A stretch of DNA of 64,000 bases, from positions 62,001 through 126,000 of the forward strand of contig JAWNZC010000222.1 of NCBI GenBank assembly GCA_035771165.1. The letters are read 5' to 3'. Of this stretch, positions 43,926 through 56,218 are shown piece after piece (position 1 is the stretch's first letter; every line of letters begins with the position of its first letter). A program made the translations under genes and the position numbers. Below the pieces are notes generated by a model. The model was not told where the DNA came from. It saw only the letters and a list, made by a program, of their open reading frames with translations, and did not search any database. The DNA is from Paragorgia papillata. Lineage: Eukaryota; Cnidaria; Anthozoa; Scleralcyonacea; Coralliidae.

Positions 43926-44740
43926 CATTCCAGTACAAATATTAGTTAATTGTAAAAGCCATATTTTTTTTCAGCAAATAAGCACTAATACTTTTTCTTT
44001 ATTTTTTGTATTTATCTTTTGTATTTATATTTTTTGTATTTTTGTTGTTGTTGTTTTCTCCCCTTTAGTCACTTCATATTCTTTTTTTTTATTCTTTTTT
44101 TCTCTTTTTTTTTTTTGGGAGTTATTTTCTTTTCCTAGTGCTTTTCTTAAAACATATTCCTATTCATTTACAACATGAAGACATTTACACGAAGTCTTAT
44201 TTCCACACGACACCAGAAAATGTTCTATTCCAGTTATCAAACGCGTATCATTGTTCGAGTACAAAAAGCAACCAGGTTTGGTTTTCACAGTAAACTAAGA
44301 ACTTTCTGTTTAGAATAATGCAACGCAATTTCATTTTATTTTCACAAACACAAGTAGACGGTCATTTGATGCTGCATGGAAATGCCGGAATAATAAAATA
44401 TGGTTTACAATTAAAAAACAACTTCAATTTCCGACACTATTAACTAGATAGAACTTCATTTGGTGTCGTGTAACATTGGTAGTGGCTTTCTTACATGCAT
44501 TTCTCTCGCACATGCAATGCAATATTCTTTTAATATCGACGTTCATTGCGTGCGAGAAACTTGCAAGATCAAGCGTATATGGCTAGCAACATGCTTTCGA
44601 CAACAAAACTGTTGTATCGAAGACTGCAGTACTGCTTCCATGTGCTACGTTTTAAAACTACATAATATAAGACTAGCTTTTTTTTCTTTTTCTAAATTTT
44701 TTAAATCTTTTTTCTAACTGTCGCCTGTGACACTATTCTT
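43926..44740. other. T-rich spacer
   Basis: 43960-44150 is T-rich low complexity. ORFs at 43888 and 44460 follow composition only. Confidence 0.45.
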
Positions 44741-44754
44741 AAACTTACAACTTT

Positions 44755-46320
44755 GGCATTTCAGTAGCTCAATGATTAAAACATGCATTACTGGATGATG
44801 GTGAACAGGAGATTACAAATGGTGAAATATGTAACCTTCGCCTACCATATGATTTTCAGTAGCTCAATGGTTAGAGCATGCATTACCGGATGATGGTGAA
44901 ATATGCAACCTTCGCCTACCATAGGATTTTCAGTAGCTCAATGGTTAGAGCATGCATTATTGGATGATGGTGAACAGGAGATTACAGATGGTGAAATATG
45001 CAACCTTCGCCTACCATATGATTTTCAGTAGCTCAATGGTTAGAGCATGCATTGGTGGATGATGGTGAACAGAAGATTACAGATGGTGAAATATGTAACC
45101 TTCGCCTACCATATGATTTTCAGTAGCTCAATGGTTAGAGCATGCATTACTGGATGATGGTGAACAGAAGATTACAGATGGTGAAATATGCAACCTTCGC
45201 CTACCATATGATTTTCAGTAGCTCAATAGTTAGAGCATGCATTATTGGATGATGGTGGACAGAAGATTACAGATGGTGAAATATGCAACCTTCGCCTACC
45301 ATATGATTTTCAGTTGCTCAATGGTTAGAGCATGCATTACTGGATGATGGTGGACAGAAGATTACAAATGGTGAAACATGTAACCTTCGCCTACCATATG
45401 ATTTTCAGTAGCTCAATGGTTAGAGCATGTTACTGGATAATGGTAATGAGAAGATTACAGATTGTTTAATGTGCGACCTTCGCTTACCGACTTCCGGATG
45501 ATGGTGAACAGAAGATTACAGATGGCGAAATATGTAACCTTCGCGTTCCATATGATTTGCAGTAAATCAATGAGTTAGTGTTGAAAGACAAAACTTTTGT
45601 TTGGTTCCGTTTAAAAAGACAAAACTTTTGTTTGGTTCCGTTTAAAACGTTTTTATGTTTGCATCACATGTTTGAGGGGAAAACCAGCAAACATTTGAAA
45701 GTTCCTTTTGGCATTTCAGTAGCTCAATGGTTAGAGCATGCATTACTGGATGATGGTGGACAGAAGATTACAGATGGTGAAATATGCAACGTTCGCCTAC
45801 CATATGATTTTCAGTAGCTCAATGGTTAGAGCATGCATTACTGGATGATGGTGAACAGAAGATTACAAATGGTGAAATATGCAACCTTCGCCTACCATAT
45901 GATTTTCAGTAGCTCAATGGTTAGAGCATGCATTATTGGATGATGGTGGACAGAAGATTACAGATGGTGAAATATGCAACGTTCGCCTACCATATGATTT
46001 TCAGTTGCTCAATGGTTAGAGCATGCATTACTGGATGATGGTGAACAGAAGATTACAAATGGTGAAACATGTAACCTTCACCTACCATATGATTTTCAGT
46101 AGCTCAATGGTTAGAGCATGTTACTGGATAATGGTAATGAGAAGATTACAGATTGTTTAATGTGCGACCTTCGCTTACCGACTTCCGGATGATGGTGAAC
46201 AGAAGATTACAGATGGTGAAATATGTAACCTTCGCTTACCATATGATATGCAGTAGATCAATGGTTAGAGCATGTTACTGGATAGTGAGAAGATTACAGA
46301 TCGTTTAGTGTGTAACCTTA
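44755..46320 (+). repeat. ~96-bp satellite with tRNA-like 5' half
   Basis: About 15 units. Each has CAGTAGCTCAATGGTTAGAG, then CATGCATTACTGGATGATGG, ATTACAGATGGTGAAATATG and CAACCTTCGCCTACCATATG. TAGCTCAATGG fits the RNA polymerase III A box and tRNA D arm (GCTC/GAGC pair). No good B box (GGTTCRANTCC) is seen. A block including shortened units and CTTACCGACTTCCGG occurs twice (45408-45550 and 46099-46240), so the array was itself duplicated; 45560-45700 is a non-satellite interruption. Confidence 0.9.
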
Positions 46321-46690
46321 CCGTACCAAGCGATTTTAAAAAGGCTAAAACGTAGCGGATTATTTCAGTTCAACATATTTACCATATTTACCAGCAACTA
46401 GGCGTTGACATCAAAAGCATCTTCTAAAACAAACCATCGATGAAACTGCAAGGAAGACTGATGCGAAATATTTTGCATATTTCCAGGACCTATATAGAAT
46501 AATCAACTTCAAAAAACAACATTAACGGACACTTACATTAACTGCAGATGGACACGGTACACCTCGAAGCGGACTTGTTAATAACAAATTAATACAATGT
46601 TATGTTCAGACAAAGCAACCCAGAAAATGGTTTAGATCTTTTCTTTTTTTTAAACTGTGTTTTCCATGAATTAGTTTTTCGTGCATGTGT
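46321..46690. other. Spacer
   Basis: Nothing recognised between two satellites. Confidence 0.4.
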
Positions 46691-48165
46691 TTAAATTAAT
46701 ATATTCAACTTGTTTATAAGGACACACGATGTCCAGCTACTCTGGCCATATTCATTGGTCATAATATATTTACTTTCTTTATAAGGACACACGATGTCCA
46801 GCTTACTCTGGCCATATTCATTGGTCATAAATTAATATACTCAATTTGTTTATAAGGACACACGATGTCCAGCTACTCTGGCCATATTCATTGGTTATAA
46901 ATTAATATACTCAATTTGTTTATAAGGACACACGATGTCCAGCTACTCTGGCCATATTCATTGGTCATAAATTAATATACTCAATTTGTACAAGGACACA
47001 CGATGTCCAGCTACTCTGGCCATATTCATTGGTCATAAATTAATATATTCAATTTGTTTATAAGGACACACGATGTCCAGCTACTCTGGCCATATTCATT
47101 GGTCATAAATTAATATACTCAATTTGTTTATAAGGACACACGATGTCCAGCTACTCTGGCCATATTCATTGGTTATAAATTAATATATTCAATTTCTTTA
47201 TAAGGACACACGATGTCCAGCTACTCTGGCCATATTCATTGGTCATAATATATTAAATTTGTTTATGAGGACACACGATGTCCAGCTACTCTGGCCATAT
47301 TCATTGGTCATAAATTGATATATTCAATTTGTTTATAAGGACACACGATGTCCAGCTTACTCTGGCCATATTCATTGGTCATAAATTAATATACTCAATT
47401 TGTTTATAAGGACACACGATGTCCAGCTACTCTGGCCATATTCATTGGTCATAAATTAATATATTCAATTTCTTTATAAGGACACACGATGTCCAGCTAC
47501 TCTGGCCATATTCATTGGTTATAAATTAATATATTCAATTTCTTTATAAGGACACACGATGCCCAGCTACTCTGGCCATATTCATTGGTCATAATATATT
47601 AAATTTGTTTATGAGGACACACGATGTCCAGCTACTCTGGCCATATTCATTGGTCATAAATTGATATATTCAATTTGTTTATAAGGACACACGACGTCCA
47701 GCTTACTCTGGCCATATTCATTGGTCATAAATTAATATACTCAATTTGTTTATGAGGACACACGATGTCCAGCTACTCTGGCCATATTCATTGGTCATAA
47801 ATTGATATATTCAATTTGTTTATAAGGACACACGACGTCCAGCTACTCTGGCCATATTCATTGGTTATAAATTAATATATTCAATTTGTTTATAAGGACA
47901 CACGACGTCCAGCTACTCTGGCCATATTCATTGGTCATCAATTAATAAATTCAATTTGTTTACGAGGACACACGATGTCCAGCTACTCTGGCCATATTCA
48001 TTGGTCATAAATTAATATACTCAATTTGTTTAAGAGGACACACGATGTCCAGCTACTCTGGCCATATTCACTGGTCAAAAATAACAAATTATAAACTTGT
48101 TTATAAGGACATACGATGTCCGTCTATTCAAACCATATTCATACTGGTCATAAATTTTGACTAGC
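46691..48165. repeat. 70-bp satellite with GGACA/TGTCC hairpin
   Basis: About 20 copies of a unit with ATAAGGACACACGATGTCCA, GCTACTCTGGCCATATTCAT, TGGTCATAAATTAATATAC and TCAATTTGTTT. Each contains the inverted pair GGACA-TGTCC. Some units lack about 9 bp (CATAATATATT version). The first and last copies are diverged. Confidence 0.95.
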
Positions 48166-48435
48166 TCTATTCTACTAAAGTTTGTGTTATGTATTCTCTA
48201 TTCATTTCACACAAATGGTTATTTATTTATTTCAATTCGAATACGAATTATTACGTTTATATCAACGCCTCGTAAAATGAGGAGAGCTTTTCAAGGTTAA
48301 ATGTTCTTAAGACGTTACGATATTCTCCGATTATTCAATGAATTTATTGCTAATGTTACTCTTCAATCTCTACTATATTCAACCGTCGCTTCATAGATGA
48401 TTCCAACTGATATATTTATTAATACTTATTCCACG
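48166..48435. other. Spacer
   Basis: Nothing recognised. Confidence 0.4.
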
Positions 48436-48594
48436 TCAACCGATCAACGTCGTCTCGCTCTCGTTCTTGCTGCTGATACCACTCTCAAAGTCTTGCACCA
48501 GGTCCTGCACCAGTTCCGGCAATCGCTCCACTTCTTCTCGGCTCAGATCTTCCCACTCCTCCATTCCAGGTCGTCCAGCGCTCAATCTCAGCAT
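48436..48594 (-). CDS. Short acidic ORF, possible gene or exon
   Basis: A 52-residue minus-strand frame, MLRLSAGRPGMEEWEDLSRE followed by EVERLPELVQDLVQDFESGI and a polar tail. It is protein-like: acidic, with an amphipathic helix pattern, and GC-richer than its surroundings. The plus strand of the same stretch reads as a less plausible frame. No domain or signal peptide. It could be an exon of an unseen gene or chance; I cannot tell. Confidence 0.3.
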   Translation of the reverse strand: MLRLSAGRPGMEEWEDLSREEVERLPELVQDLVQDFESGISSKNESETTLIG

Positions 48595-49400
48595 TTTACT
48601 CTACATAAATACTACAGTCTACTTATGAAATAGAAAACATTCAGCTATGTTTATCTAGCCCTATGCATATAATAGAAACACAAGAGAAAGTTAATCGAAT
48701 GTGAACCCTCGCTTATTGCTCGGCGTTTACATCAATATTTTTTATTATACTTGAAAACTTACTCGAATGTGTTTGCATTAAGCTATAAAAAGACAGCTAC
48801 TCTATTTTTCTATTTCTTTTGTAAAGTAAGCCATCGAAATATACCGCTGTGATATAGTCGCCATGTTTATACGATATCGTACAGACATGCATGCTATTTA
48901 AACCAATCACATGCAATGGACTTATTTTAAATAAAATGCATTACTACAAAATTATACTCAACTATATTCCTTTCGATTTCATTTCATTTGTATATTTTTG
49001 ACATAATTAAAAAGATATATAGTTGATACTATGAATGCCTAGTTAATGTATTGTTAGTATTTATGTAATCATGTATAGTTCGACGTTATTCCATCCGGGC
49101 AACTAACATAGTCGATTATTTAAATAATTCCAGTTGTTAAAATGTTGTGTGTTAAAATATAGTTCTCGGAAGAACTTTTACTGACAACTGGTTATGATTG
49201 CGCTATAGTTATGCAATCGTTGACGAATCCTGTATGCTTTCTATGTTGTGTCTATGTTGTTCATATTAAATTGGTGTTGCGAAGAAACTGGCGTCGCAAA
49301 ATGCTTTGTTTTGCTTTGACTTTGCGACGCATATCTTACCATGCAAGTAAACCTTGAAATTTTCGTCTGAAATGCTCCTCGTTTCGTTTTAGGATCCGCC
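48595..49400. other. Region upstream of the exon cluster
   Basis: AT-rich. If the cluster at 49401 is a gene, its promoter would lie in 49140-49400, where CG dinucleotides and the CGTTTTAGGATCCGCC leader appear. Confidence 0.4.
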
Positions 49401-52400
49401 ATGGCAAACCCAGTGGGAGTGGAATCTCCGGCCGCCGCATCTCGTTCCACAACAGTAAGCCCCAGGCCAGACGTCGTATTTTTCATGTGCCGTATTAAAT
49501 TCCTGTTTGGGTCGACTGAAAATTGTGCTGTTGAGTTTATTTAAAGGGGTAAGGGTAAACAGGATGAAACTTTCTTTCTGATGCAGGAATTTATGTGGTA
49601 CGCTTTTAAAAGAACTGTGGTCCAATTGAGAAAGAACCACAAAAATTTAATTTTATACCCACACGTGAATGTAAAGGAAAGGTGAGGTAAGGCTGACTAA
49701 AGTTTTCATTTCACCCATTTTCATTTTATCTGTGATCGGCTTTATGACCAGAATAATCAAACTTTTTGCCATGAAATGACTGATTTATGAACAATGCCTA
49801 AATAAAATCGAATACTTGAGATGAATAATCACAGTTTTAATGAAAAAATATTATATCCGCTCGTGAACTAGAAGGCATGACGAAAGTTTCGAACGTTAAC
49901 TAACTAATTAAGATGTCTTGTATCGATCATTCCATTGAATTATTAAATATATCCATATTTACAGCAAGAATATACGCGATCATCCCGTGATTTCAGTTCA
50001 TATGCCGTTCACCGCATTCATTGTTCAGATTTCTTGAAAAGCCCCTGTTGTAATATGTTGTGACAAATTCACAACTACTAGCAAAGTTCACAAAGTTTTT
50101 GAATTTTGTATAGAAGGAGTTTTCATCAATAAACCATTTGAAGGCAGGAATTTATGTGGTACGCTTTTAAGAGAACTGTGGTCCAATTGAGGAAGAACAT
50201 CCACAAAAATTTAATTTTATACCGACACTGCAGCCGTTTTAGCAAGAACTGGAGCGTCTTGAAAGTCGTTAAATAAGCTTAAACATGAAATACGGCAGGT
50301 TAATTGACCACGTCGTCTTTTAAATGCATTGCTTTTCAACGTTTTTAAGGCGGCGTCGTCGAGTCACTGGTCGAGATAGCCTCGTCGTAGATCTTCAAGT
50401 CCCTATATTATTTAAATGTTTGTCCACGTCAGTTGACTATGATGTGCACGTCATATATATTTAAATTATCAGAATAGTACAAATTAAAAATAACACAAGA
50501 AATGACATAATCAAAACATGTTTTCTCCCAAGACGATCTGAAATCACAAACCCAACTGAACTCAGAACTTTTAAATAAAACATGTTAACCCAGAAATATG
50601 ACTTTTAATGATCATGTAAAACTTCTTCAAGAAACGCAAACATAATCGGAAATACGACAACACATTTTTCTAAGAAACTCTTTTCTTTTTAGCTGAACAG
50701 AGATGGTGTGATTCCGGAGGCCGACTGGGCCTACATCTGGATGGCACTGGTCACTCCTACGTGGCCATCCTGTAGAATGCAAGCGTCGTGCCATCCAGCA
50801 CCTCCTAAAGGTCGAGCGTGAGGTCGAGGTAATTGTTTTTTTAATATCTTTTATAGTTTCTCTTTTTCCATCGTTGTGATAATAGCAGTGCATTAGTAAA
50901 ACTAAAGAGATGAATATATAAGCAGCCAGTAAGTTTACATTGCTGTAACTTTATTCATCACAAACTATTGTTTTTCTTTCTTTAAAGTTGGCCTCCCCAT
51001 TCTTGCCCTTCGACTGGAGCTCGCTCGTCGGAAGGGCAAGAGCTCTGTTCGGCGAGGATTTTCTGCCCTTCCTTGGTGGTGCTAAGCGGAGCCATTGCAG
51101 GGTTCCACTACAGCAAAGTACTTAGCCATCATTGGTAAGTAGATAATGTATAAATAACTACATTATACGTATCAATTAAAAATACTTTTTAGAGTAACAC
51201 AAGCATGTTTGAACCAAACTAAAATTTCAATTCACGTTTATTTCAGGTTGTTGCCCAATTATCATGGCGTTCGGGTGACCAACATTACCATCTTGCTCCC
51301 CATAATTAGCCACCTTATGGGGAGTCGTCAGTTGGGTCCCGTAACGCCGGTACGGTTCATCAACTCCGTGTTGGCGTCCACGACCATACCATTCTGCTGG
51401 GACCGCCCCGAAGAACTCAAGCTGGTGAAGGGGGCGGTCCAGTCATTGGAGCGTGGACAACTAATCTGGAGTGGTAAAGGAGCCCTCACTTCCTTAGTTA
51501 TTGGCTTGGATAGACCAGAGGAAGTAGCGGGGTAAGAAATTCAAACATATGATCACCAGCGAGAGCTGAGCGTGAAGCTCGAGTAACAGAATTTTATAGT
51601 TTTTAACCATCTTAAACGTTTTATGCTCTACTACTTCGTATTGAGCTCTCTAAAGTACCTGTGTCGCAACTCGTGCGTATGTATATATAAGAAAATTATA
51701 TTTGGAAGAACACTTGAAATGACAAAGTAACATCTTTTTCAGTTTTTCCTTTCCTTGCTTCGTTCGAGGTATTTCAGTTTGTTTGATATGTACACGCATC
51801 ATATATATATTGTTTGTGACGTCACATGTGCATAATCAGTTATCGGAGAAGGTTATATCCTGCTTATTATTAAAGCAAAGTTACTTTCAAGAAAGCGTGT
51901 GATGTGTTTCTCGCAACATCAAACATGTAGAATTTCAAGTGATTATGTTTGTTTGATATTTTGCATAAACTAAAGCACAGCATTATAACACAGCTCGATT
52001 ACGATCATCAGAAATTTTACACCTTTACAATTTACGTGTTTTGGTTTATTTTCATATTTTGGAAGTTTAAATAACACTATACTTTTCTTTAGCTCCTTCG
52101 AGATGGCCGTACCGTACCGATCCTCTTCCGGGTGAGAGAAGGCGCTGTGTCAAGTTCGGAGGCCATTCAATATGTCATGTCAGTGGTTTCCCCGCAGTGT
52201 CTTCTCGACATCGTCAAGATGGGCCAGCGAATTACAAAGGACAAGATCATGGAACTGACACTCGATGGCTTGCACCCGGACCTCCCAGTTCATCTGCGTC
52301 AAAAGCTTGCCCTCCTGTCACTCGTATGTCTTGAGGTAAGAACTGACCAACATTATATTAATCTTAAAACAATATGTTGTCATGTTGGAGTAGATCTGCT

Positions 52401-53710
52401 GCATACCAAGCTTTTTGTTAGATTCGTTTAAACTTCTGTTTGGTGACGATATCGTGCATCACATTGTTGAAGAAATGAATCGATACGTGGCGGCGAGCAA
52501 CAGAAGCTTTCAGGAAACCCACAAAGGCTCGAAAAACCAACGGCAGTGATAGCAAACGAGCTGAGATACGAGTGTCCTCACTGTGGTGTTGCATTGTGCA
52601 AAGATCTTGCTTTCTTTTTTATCATAGTCAACTTTGATAACACTAAAACATTTCTTTTGACTTATTTTGTATATAGTAAAGATTCTGTCAAGTAAGTTAA
52701 TATGTATTTTGATGTATTTGTATTTGACAAATCAAATATAGCTATTGTCATGGCGGCAAATGTGAAAAGCTTATTACAAAACAAAATTTCTAGCGTGATT
52801 ACGCTTGTTTCAAACCGTGTTCGATAAAGCAGTGTACCAGGAGTGTGTGAATTCAGTGCATGTTTAAATTATTTTGTTGTTTTTCTTGTGTACAGTGTGT
52901 TAATTATCATTTTTTAAAAATTATTTACTCGTATGTGTATTTCATTTATTATTTATTCATTTATAGTTCAGCAACTTAAGTTCAGTCTTTGAAAAAATGG
53001 ATCTTCAATGTGGCGTTTCCCCTGGCAGATGGCAAGCTATTGTTTTTTGACAAGAGTTATTTCTTCCATTCTAAAATATGTTCGTTCTTCAGAATTGGCG
53101 TTAGAATTAATTAAATCGTGCGGTAACTAGTTCAGTCTTTGAACGATGTCAGACCTATTGATCGGACAACGCAATACAGGTAAAGTATTTTATATTGTTA
53201 ATGGTGGCGGCCGGAACTTGGTGGTCTCGAATTTTTCAATCGAGGCCATAGCACTGGTCAAGTTCCCTCACATCAGCGGCTTCGTGGCCGCTTTAGAGCT
53301 GGCAAATGGAACAAGAAAGTAAGTCTAATCAAAATGTATGATTGAATGTCAACAAAAAACTAATATGATTGAGTTTAGAGGCAAGTGCAGTGTTCAACTG
53401 AAAATGAAATATTGTCCATCTGAAATATTATTTACTAAAAAAATAACCAAAAAAAAACACAAAACAAATGCAGGGCAGGAGGGTGGTGCCGCCATATTCT
53501 TCGTTCTGCCGGAGGCACTCAACCTAATCTGCAGGGCAGAGTTGGTCTGCCGCCCCCCCCCCCCCCAAGGTGGAAGTCCGTGAACTTTTCCACCAACTAC
53601 CCAGGGGCCGTGCACCATCGGGACAACTTTCCTGTCGGTCGCTGGGCCTGCATAAGTGGAGTCTTATCGGATGAAACTTTGGCAGGTCTGGATGGGTGTA
53701 AGTATCATAC
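49401..53710 (+). CDS. Cluster of exon-like segments, unrecognised gene or pseudogene
   Basis: Several plus-strand segments have protein-like composition, GC content above the surroundings and splice-like borders. These are 49401-49454 (MANPVGVESPAAASRSTT, donor GTAAGC), 49587-49681 (EFMWYAFKRTVVQLRKN), 50693-50829, 50989-51135, 51247-51531 (PNYHGVRVTNITILLPII and GLDRPEEVAG, donor GTAAGA), 52093-52335 (RDGRTVPILFRVREGA and LHPDLPVHLRQKLALL, donor GTAAGA), 53146-53318 and about 53471-53700. Phases do not all agree. The segments at 50693 and 50989 need a frameshift or alternative border, and a C14 run at 53553 disturbs the last. It is either a real gene whose borders I have misplaced or a decaying one. 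No family is recognised. Confidence 0.35.
49586..49662 (+). repeat. Exon-like direct repeat, copy 1
   Basis: GGAATTTATGTGGTACGCTT continuing to AATTTAATTTTATACCCACA. Matches 50147-50225 with few changes. Both copies follow a CAG that could be a splice acceptor. Confidence 0.8.
50147..50225 (+). repeat. Exon-like direct repeat, copy 2
   Basis: Second copy of 49586-49662, with a 3-nt insertion (ATC) that preserves the frame EFMWYAFKRTVVQLRKN. Its frame continues to a stop near 50275. Confidence 0.8.
50340..50410. mobile_element. Harbinger-like terminus
   Basis: GGCGGCGTCGTCGAG and CGTCGTAGATCTTCAAGTCC resemble the right edge of the element at 8171-8555 and the Harbinger TIR. Only one end is clear. 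Confidence 0.4.
51695..51850 (+). mobile_element. Single arm of the 8590-type foldback family
   Basis: GAAGAACACTTGAAATGACA, AGTAACATCTTTTTCAGTTT and GACGTCACATGTGCATAAT match the left arm at 8620-8760. Lies in the putative intron between 51531 and 52093. Confidence 0.7.
52582..52806 (+). repeat. ~225-bp direct repeat, copy 1
   Basis: TGTGGTGTTGCATTGTGCAA to GTGATTACGCTT. Copy 2 is at 54697-54918 with only a 4-5-nt deletion and a few substitutions. AT-rich and non-coding. Confidence 0.9.
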
Positions 53711-54696
53711 TAATCTATATTTATATACTTGTACAATGTATGGTGTATATTAAGTAACTAGCTGGGCTCTAGGGAATCTTTCTTTGCACATCTTGCATAT
53801 TGTGTCCAGGAAATTGTTCATCATTAAAACATAGATCTATTAAACGTTGTTCTAACAAATCATTTAAAGGAGTGTTAGTTAAGCAGCATCAGCTGCATAC
53901 CAAAAGCTTGATGTCTTTGTATGCAAGCTTTTTAAACATTGTTTGACTTGGAGTTACCCGAATGAGAGCTCATTTCTAATAAAGTACTTCTGAGAAATTT
54001 CAAATCAATATGAACGTGAATTTCTTGTAATACAGCATCGTTCATAATGGTTTTGTAGTTTAATACTTGCATTTACAAACCCTCTCCACGTTTATGCTAC
54101 TTTGATAAACTAGTGCTTTTGCTCCACTCTTTTTCTCAGTTGCTAGTAATAAAATATTATAAGCCTTTTTGTTTATATTTATAAAAAAATATATATTGTT
54201 GGTAAGTTAGTAATGCCCTGACTTGACTTTCTTCTAACATTTTTCAGAGAGAATGATCTTCAATTCGTTACGAGCCTCAGTGGAAGCTTGACAGCATTTA
54301 ATTACGTTAAAGTAACACATGTCATTGGTCTAGGAAGAAGATCTATTTTGCTGTTATATAAAATGATTAATGAAGCTACGCTTGCCCTCCTCATTCTCAA
54401 ATGCATTGACATTACATATCAACCCTTTCCGTACTACACCACCCTGTACCACCCGCAGAAAAAACACCACTATTTTCCTATGCCGCTCTGTACCACCCTG
54501 CAAAATTGCAGCCATTACCCCTCCCTTACACAGGCTGTCTTTGTCTAATATTGTTGTAGAATAAATTACCAGTTATAGTCCAATCAAATGGCATTTACTG
54601 CGCATAAATTTACTGCTTTGTTATGCTAATAAATGCTGCGGAACACATGCTAATTTCCAACAACGCCATAATGGTGTCCTCTTCTACAAACGTAAA
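53711..54696. other. Spacer between direct repeats
   Basis: ORF 54288-54548 has no recognisable domain. The CACCACCCTGTACC / GTACCACCCTGCA words at 54440-54505 form a small local duplication. Confidence 0.4.
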
Positions 54697-54918
54697 TGTG
54701 GTGTTGCATTGTGCAAAGATCTTGCTTTCTTTTTTATCATAGTCAACTTTGATAACACTAAAACATTTCTTTTGACTTTTGTATATAGTAAAGATTCTGT
54801 CAAGTAAGTTAATATGTATTTTGATGTATTTGTATTTGACAAATCAAATATAGCTGTTGTCATGGTGGCAAATTTGAAAAGCTTATTACAAAACAAAATT
54901 TCTAGTGTGATTACGCTT
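54697..54918 (+). repeat. ~225-bp direct repeat, copy 2
   Basis: See 52582-52806. Flanks differ on both sides, so the repeat borders are sharp. Confidence 0.9.
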
Positions 54919-55890
54919 TTTCACAAAGTAAAATTGATCCATTTTAATGGTGAATCTAAATAAATAGCTATCCTACTGTTTGTTCCTGTGTATTTGTACA
55001 TGTATAATATTCTCCTAATTCTACTGAGCATGTATGTTTTGATTTGTACTATGAAATGCACAGATCCCTCCCATTAATACCAGGAAATATTATACTATTT
55101 CTCTCCGGGGGGCCAGTAGGGAAATGGTTAATTTTTGGACCTCTAAACTGAATTGCTTTCGTTTTCTCAGGGAAACAAAAATGACAAGTCATTGAAGTCA
55201 TGGAAAATATCTAGTATCCACGTAGGTTTATTATTTCTTTTTGTGCACAGTATTTTTAATTATCTTTCATTTTATTTATTCATGTGCTTTAATTCCTTTT
55301 TTATTTACTCGTGTGTCTATGTGTTTATTAACTTTATTAATAATTTTTATGCATTTATTATTTAGTTATTTGTGTGTGGGTTCATTTGGTTTATAGATTT
55401 CTTTGTGTATAATTATATGTGCAACCTATTATTTTTTTAATACAACCATACATGCACTATATATACTGTGTTACTGTGTGTGTGTCAGTGTATATACCGG
55501 GTATATAATTTACCACTCCAATCTTCACATTGTTGTGGTAATTCGTAGCAGGCAAAAACAAGCACCTTGGCAGTGCTTTTAAACTATGCAGATGAGTCTT
55601 TATGCGTATCCAAAAGGCCTAATTACACCGCAATTGAATATACCAAAATGTAGTTTGTAACCAATTGTTGAAAATACTTAACATGCAAAATTTAACCGAA
55701 TGAAAATCAGCTCTCTCAACCAGAGCAATATAGACCAATAAACTTGATCGGATCATGCACTTATTCGATCAGACTAGCAATTCGGAAGCTTAAATAATGC
55801 AGACTTTTAACACTAATTAACATATAACAAAACCATGCAATCAATGTAGAATTTTACCTTGCAGTACAGCTCTGTTACCTCTTTTTGTGA
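54919..55890. other. AT-rich spacer
   Basis: T-rich stretch at 55220-55440. Nothing recognised. Confidence 0.4.
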
Positions 55891-55897
55891 TATCCAT

Positions 55898-56218
55898 TTA
55901 TGCTTGTCCATACATTATATCCTTGTCCATACATTATATCCTTGTCCATACATTATATCCTTGTCCATACATTATATCCTTGTCCATACATTATATCCTT
56001 GTCCATACATTATATCCTTGTCCATACATTACATCCTTGTCCATACATTACATCCTTGTCCATACATTACATCCTTGTCCATACATTATATCCTTGTCCA
56101 TACATTACATCCTTGTCCATACATTATATCCTTGTCCATACATTATATCCTTGTCCATACATTATATCCTTGTCCATACATTATATCCTTGTCCATACAT
56201 TACATCCTTGTCCATACA
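55898..56218. repeat. 19-bp minisatellite
   Basis: About 17 copies of CATACATTATATCCTTGTC, with ATTACATCC variants grouped at 56025-56110. The repeat has no stop in any plus frame, giving Ile/Leu/His/Pro/Cys artefact ORFs. Confidence 0.95.

Noticed and set aside
44755..46320. Functional tRNA gene cluster
   Set aside because: No B box, poor anticodon-arm pairing and varying monomer lengths; kept only as a tRNA-like satellite.
52582..54918. LTR retrotransposon bounded by the 225-bp repeats
   Set aside because: No gag, protease, reverse transcriptase or integrase between them, no CA end and no primer-binding site seen.
55898..56218. CRISPR array
   Set aside because: Direct tandem repeat without spacers; the same applies to every array here, and the DNA looks eukaryotic.
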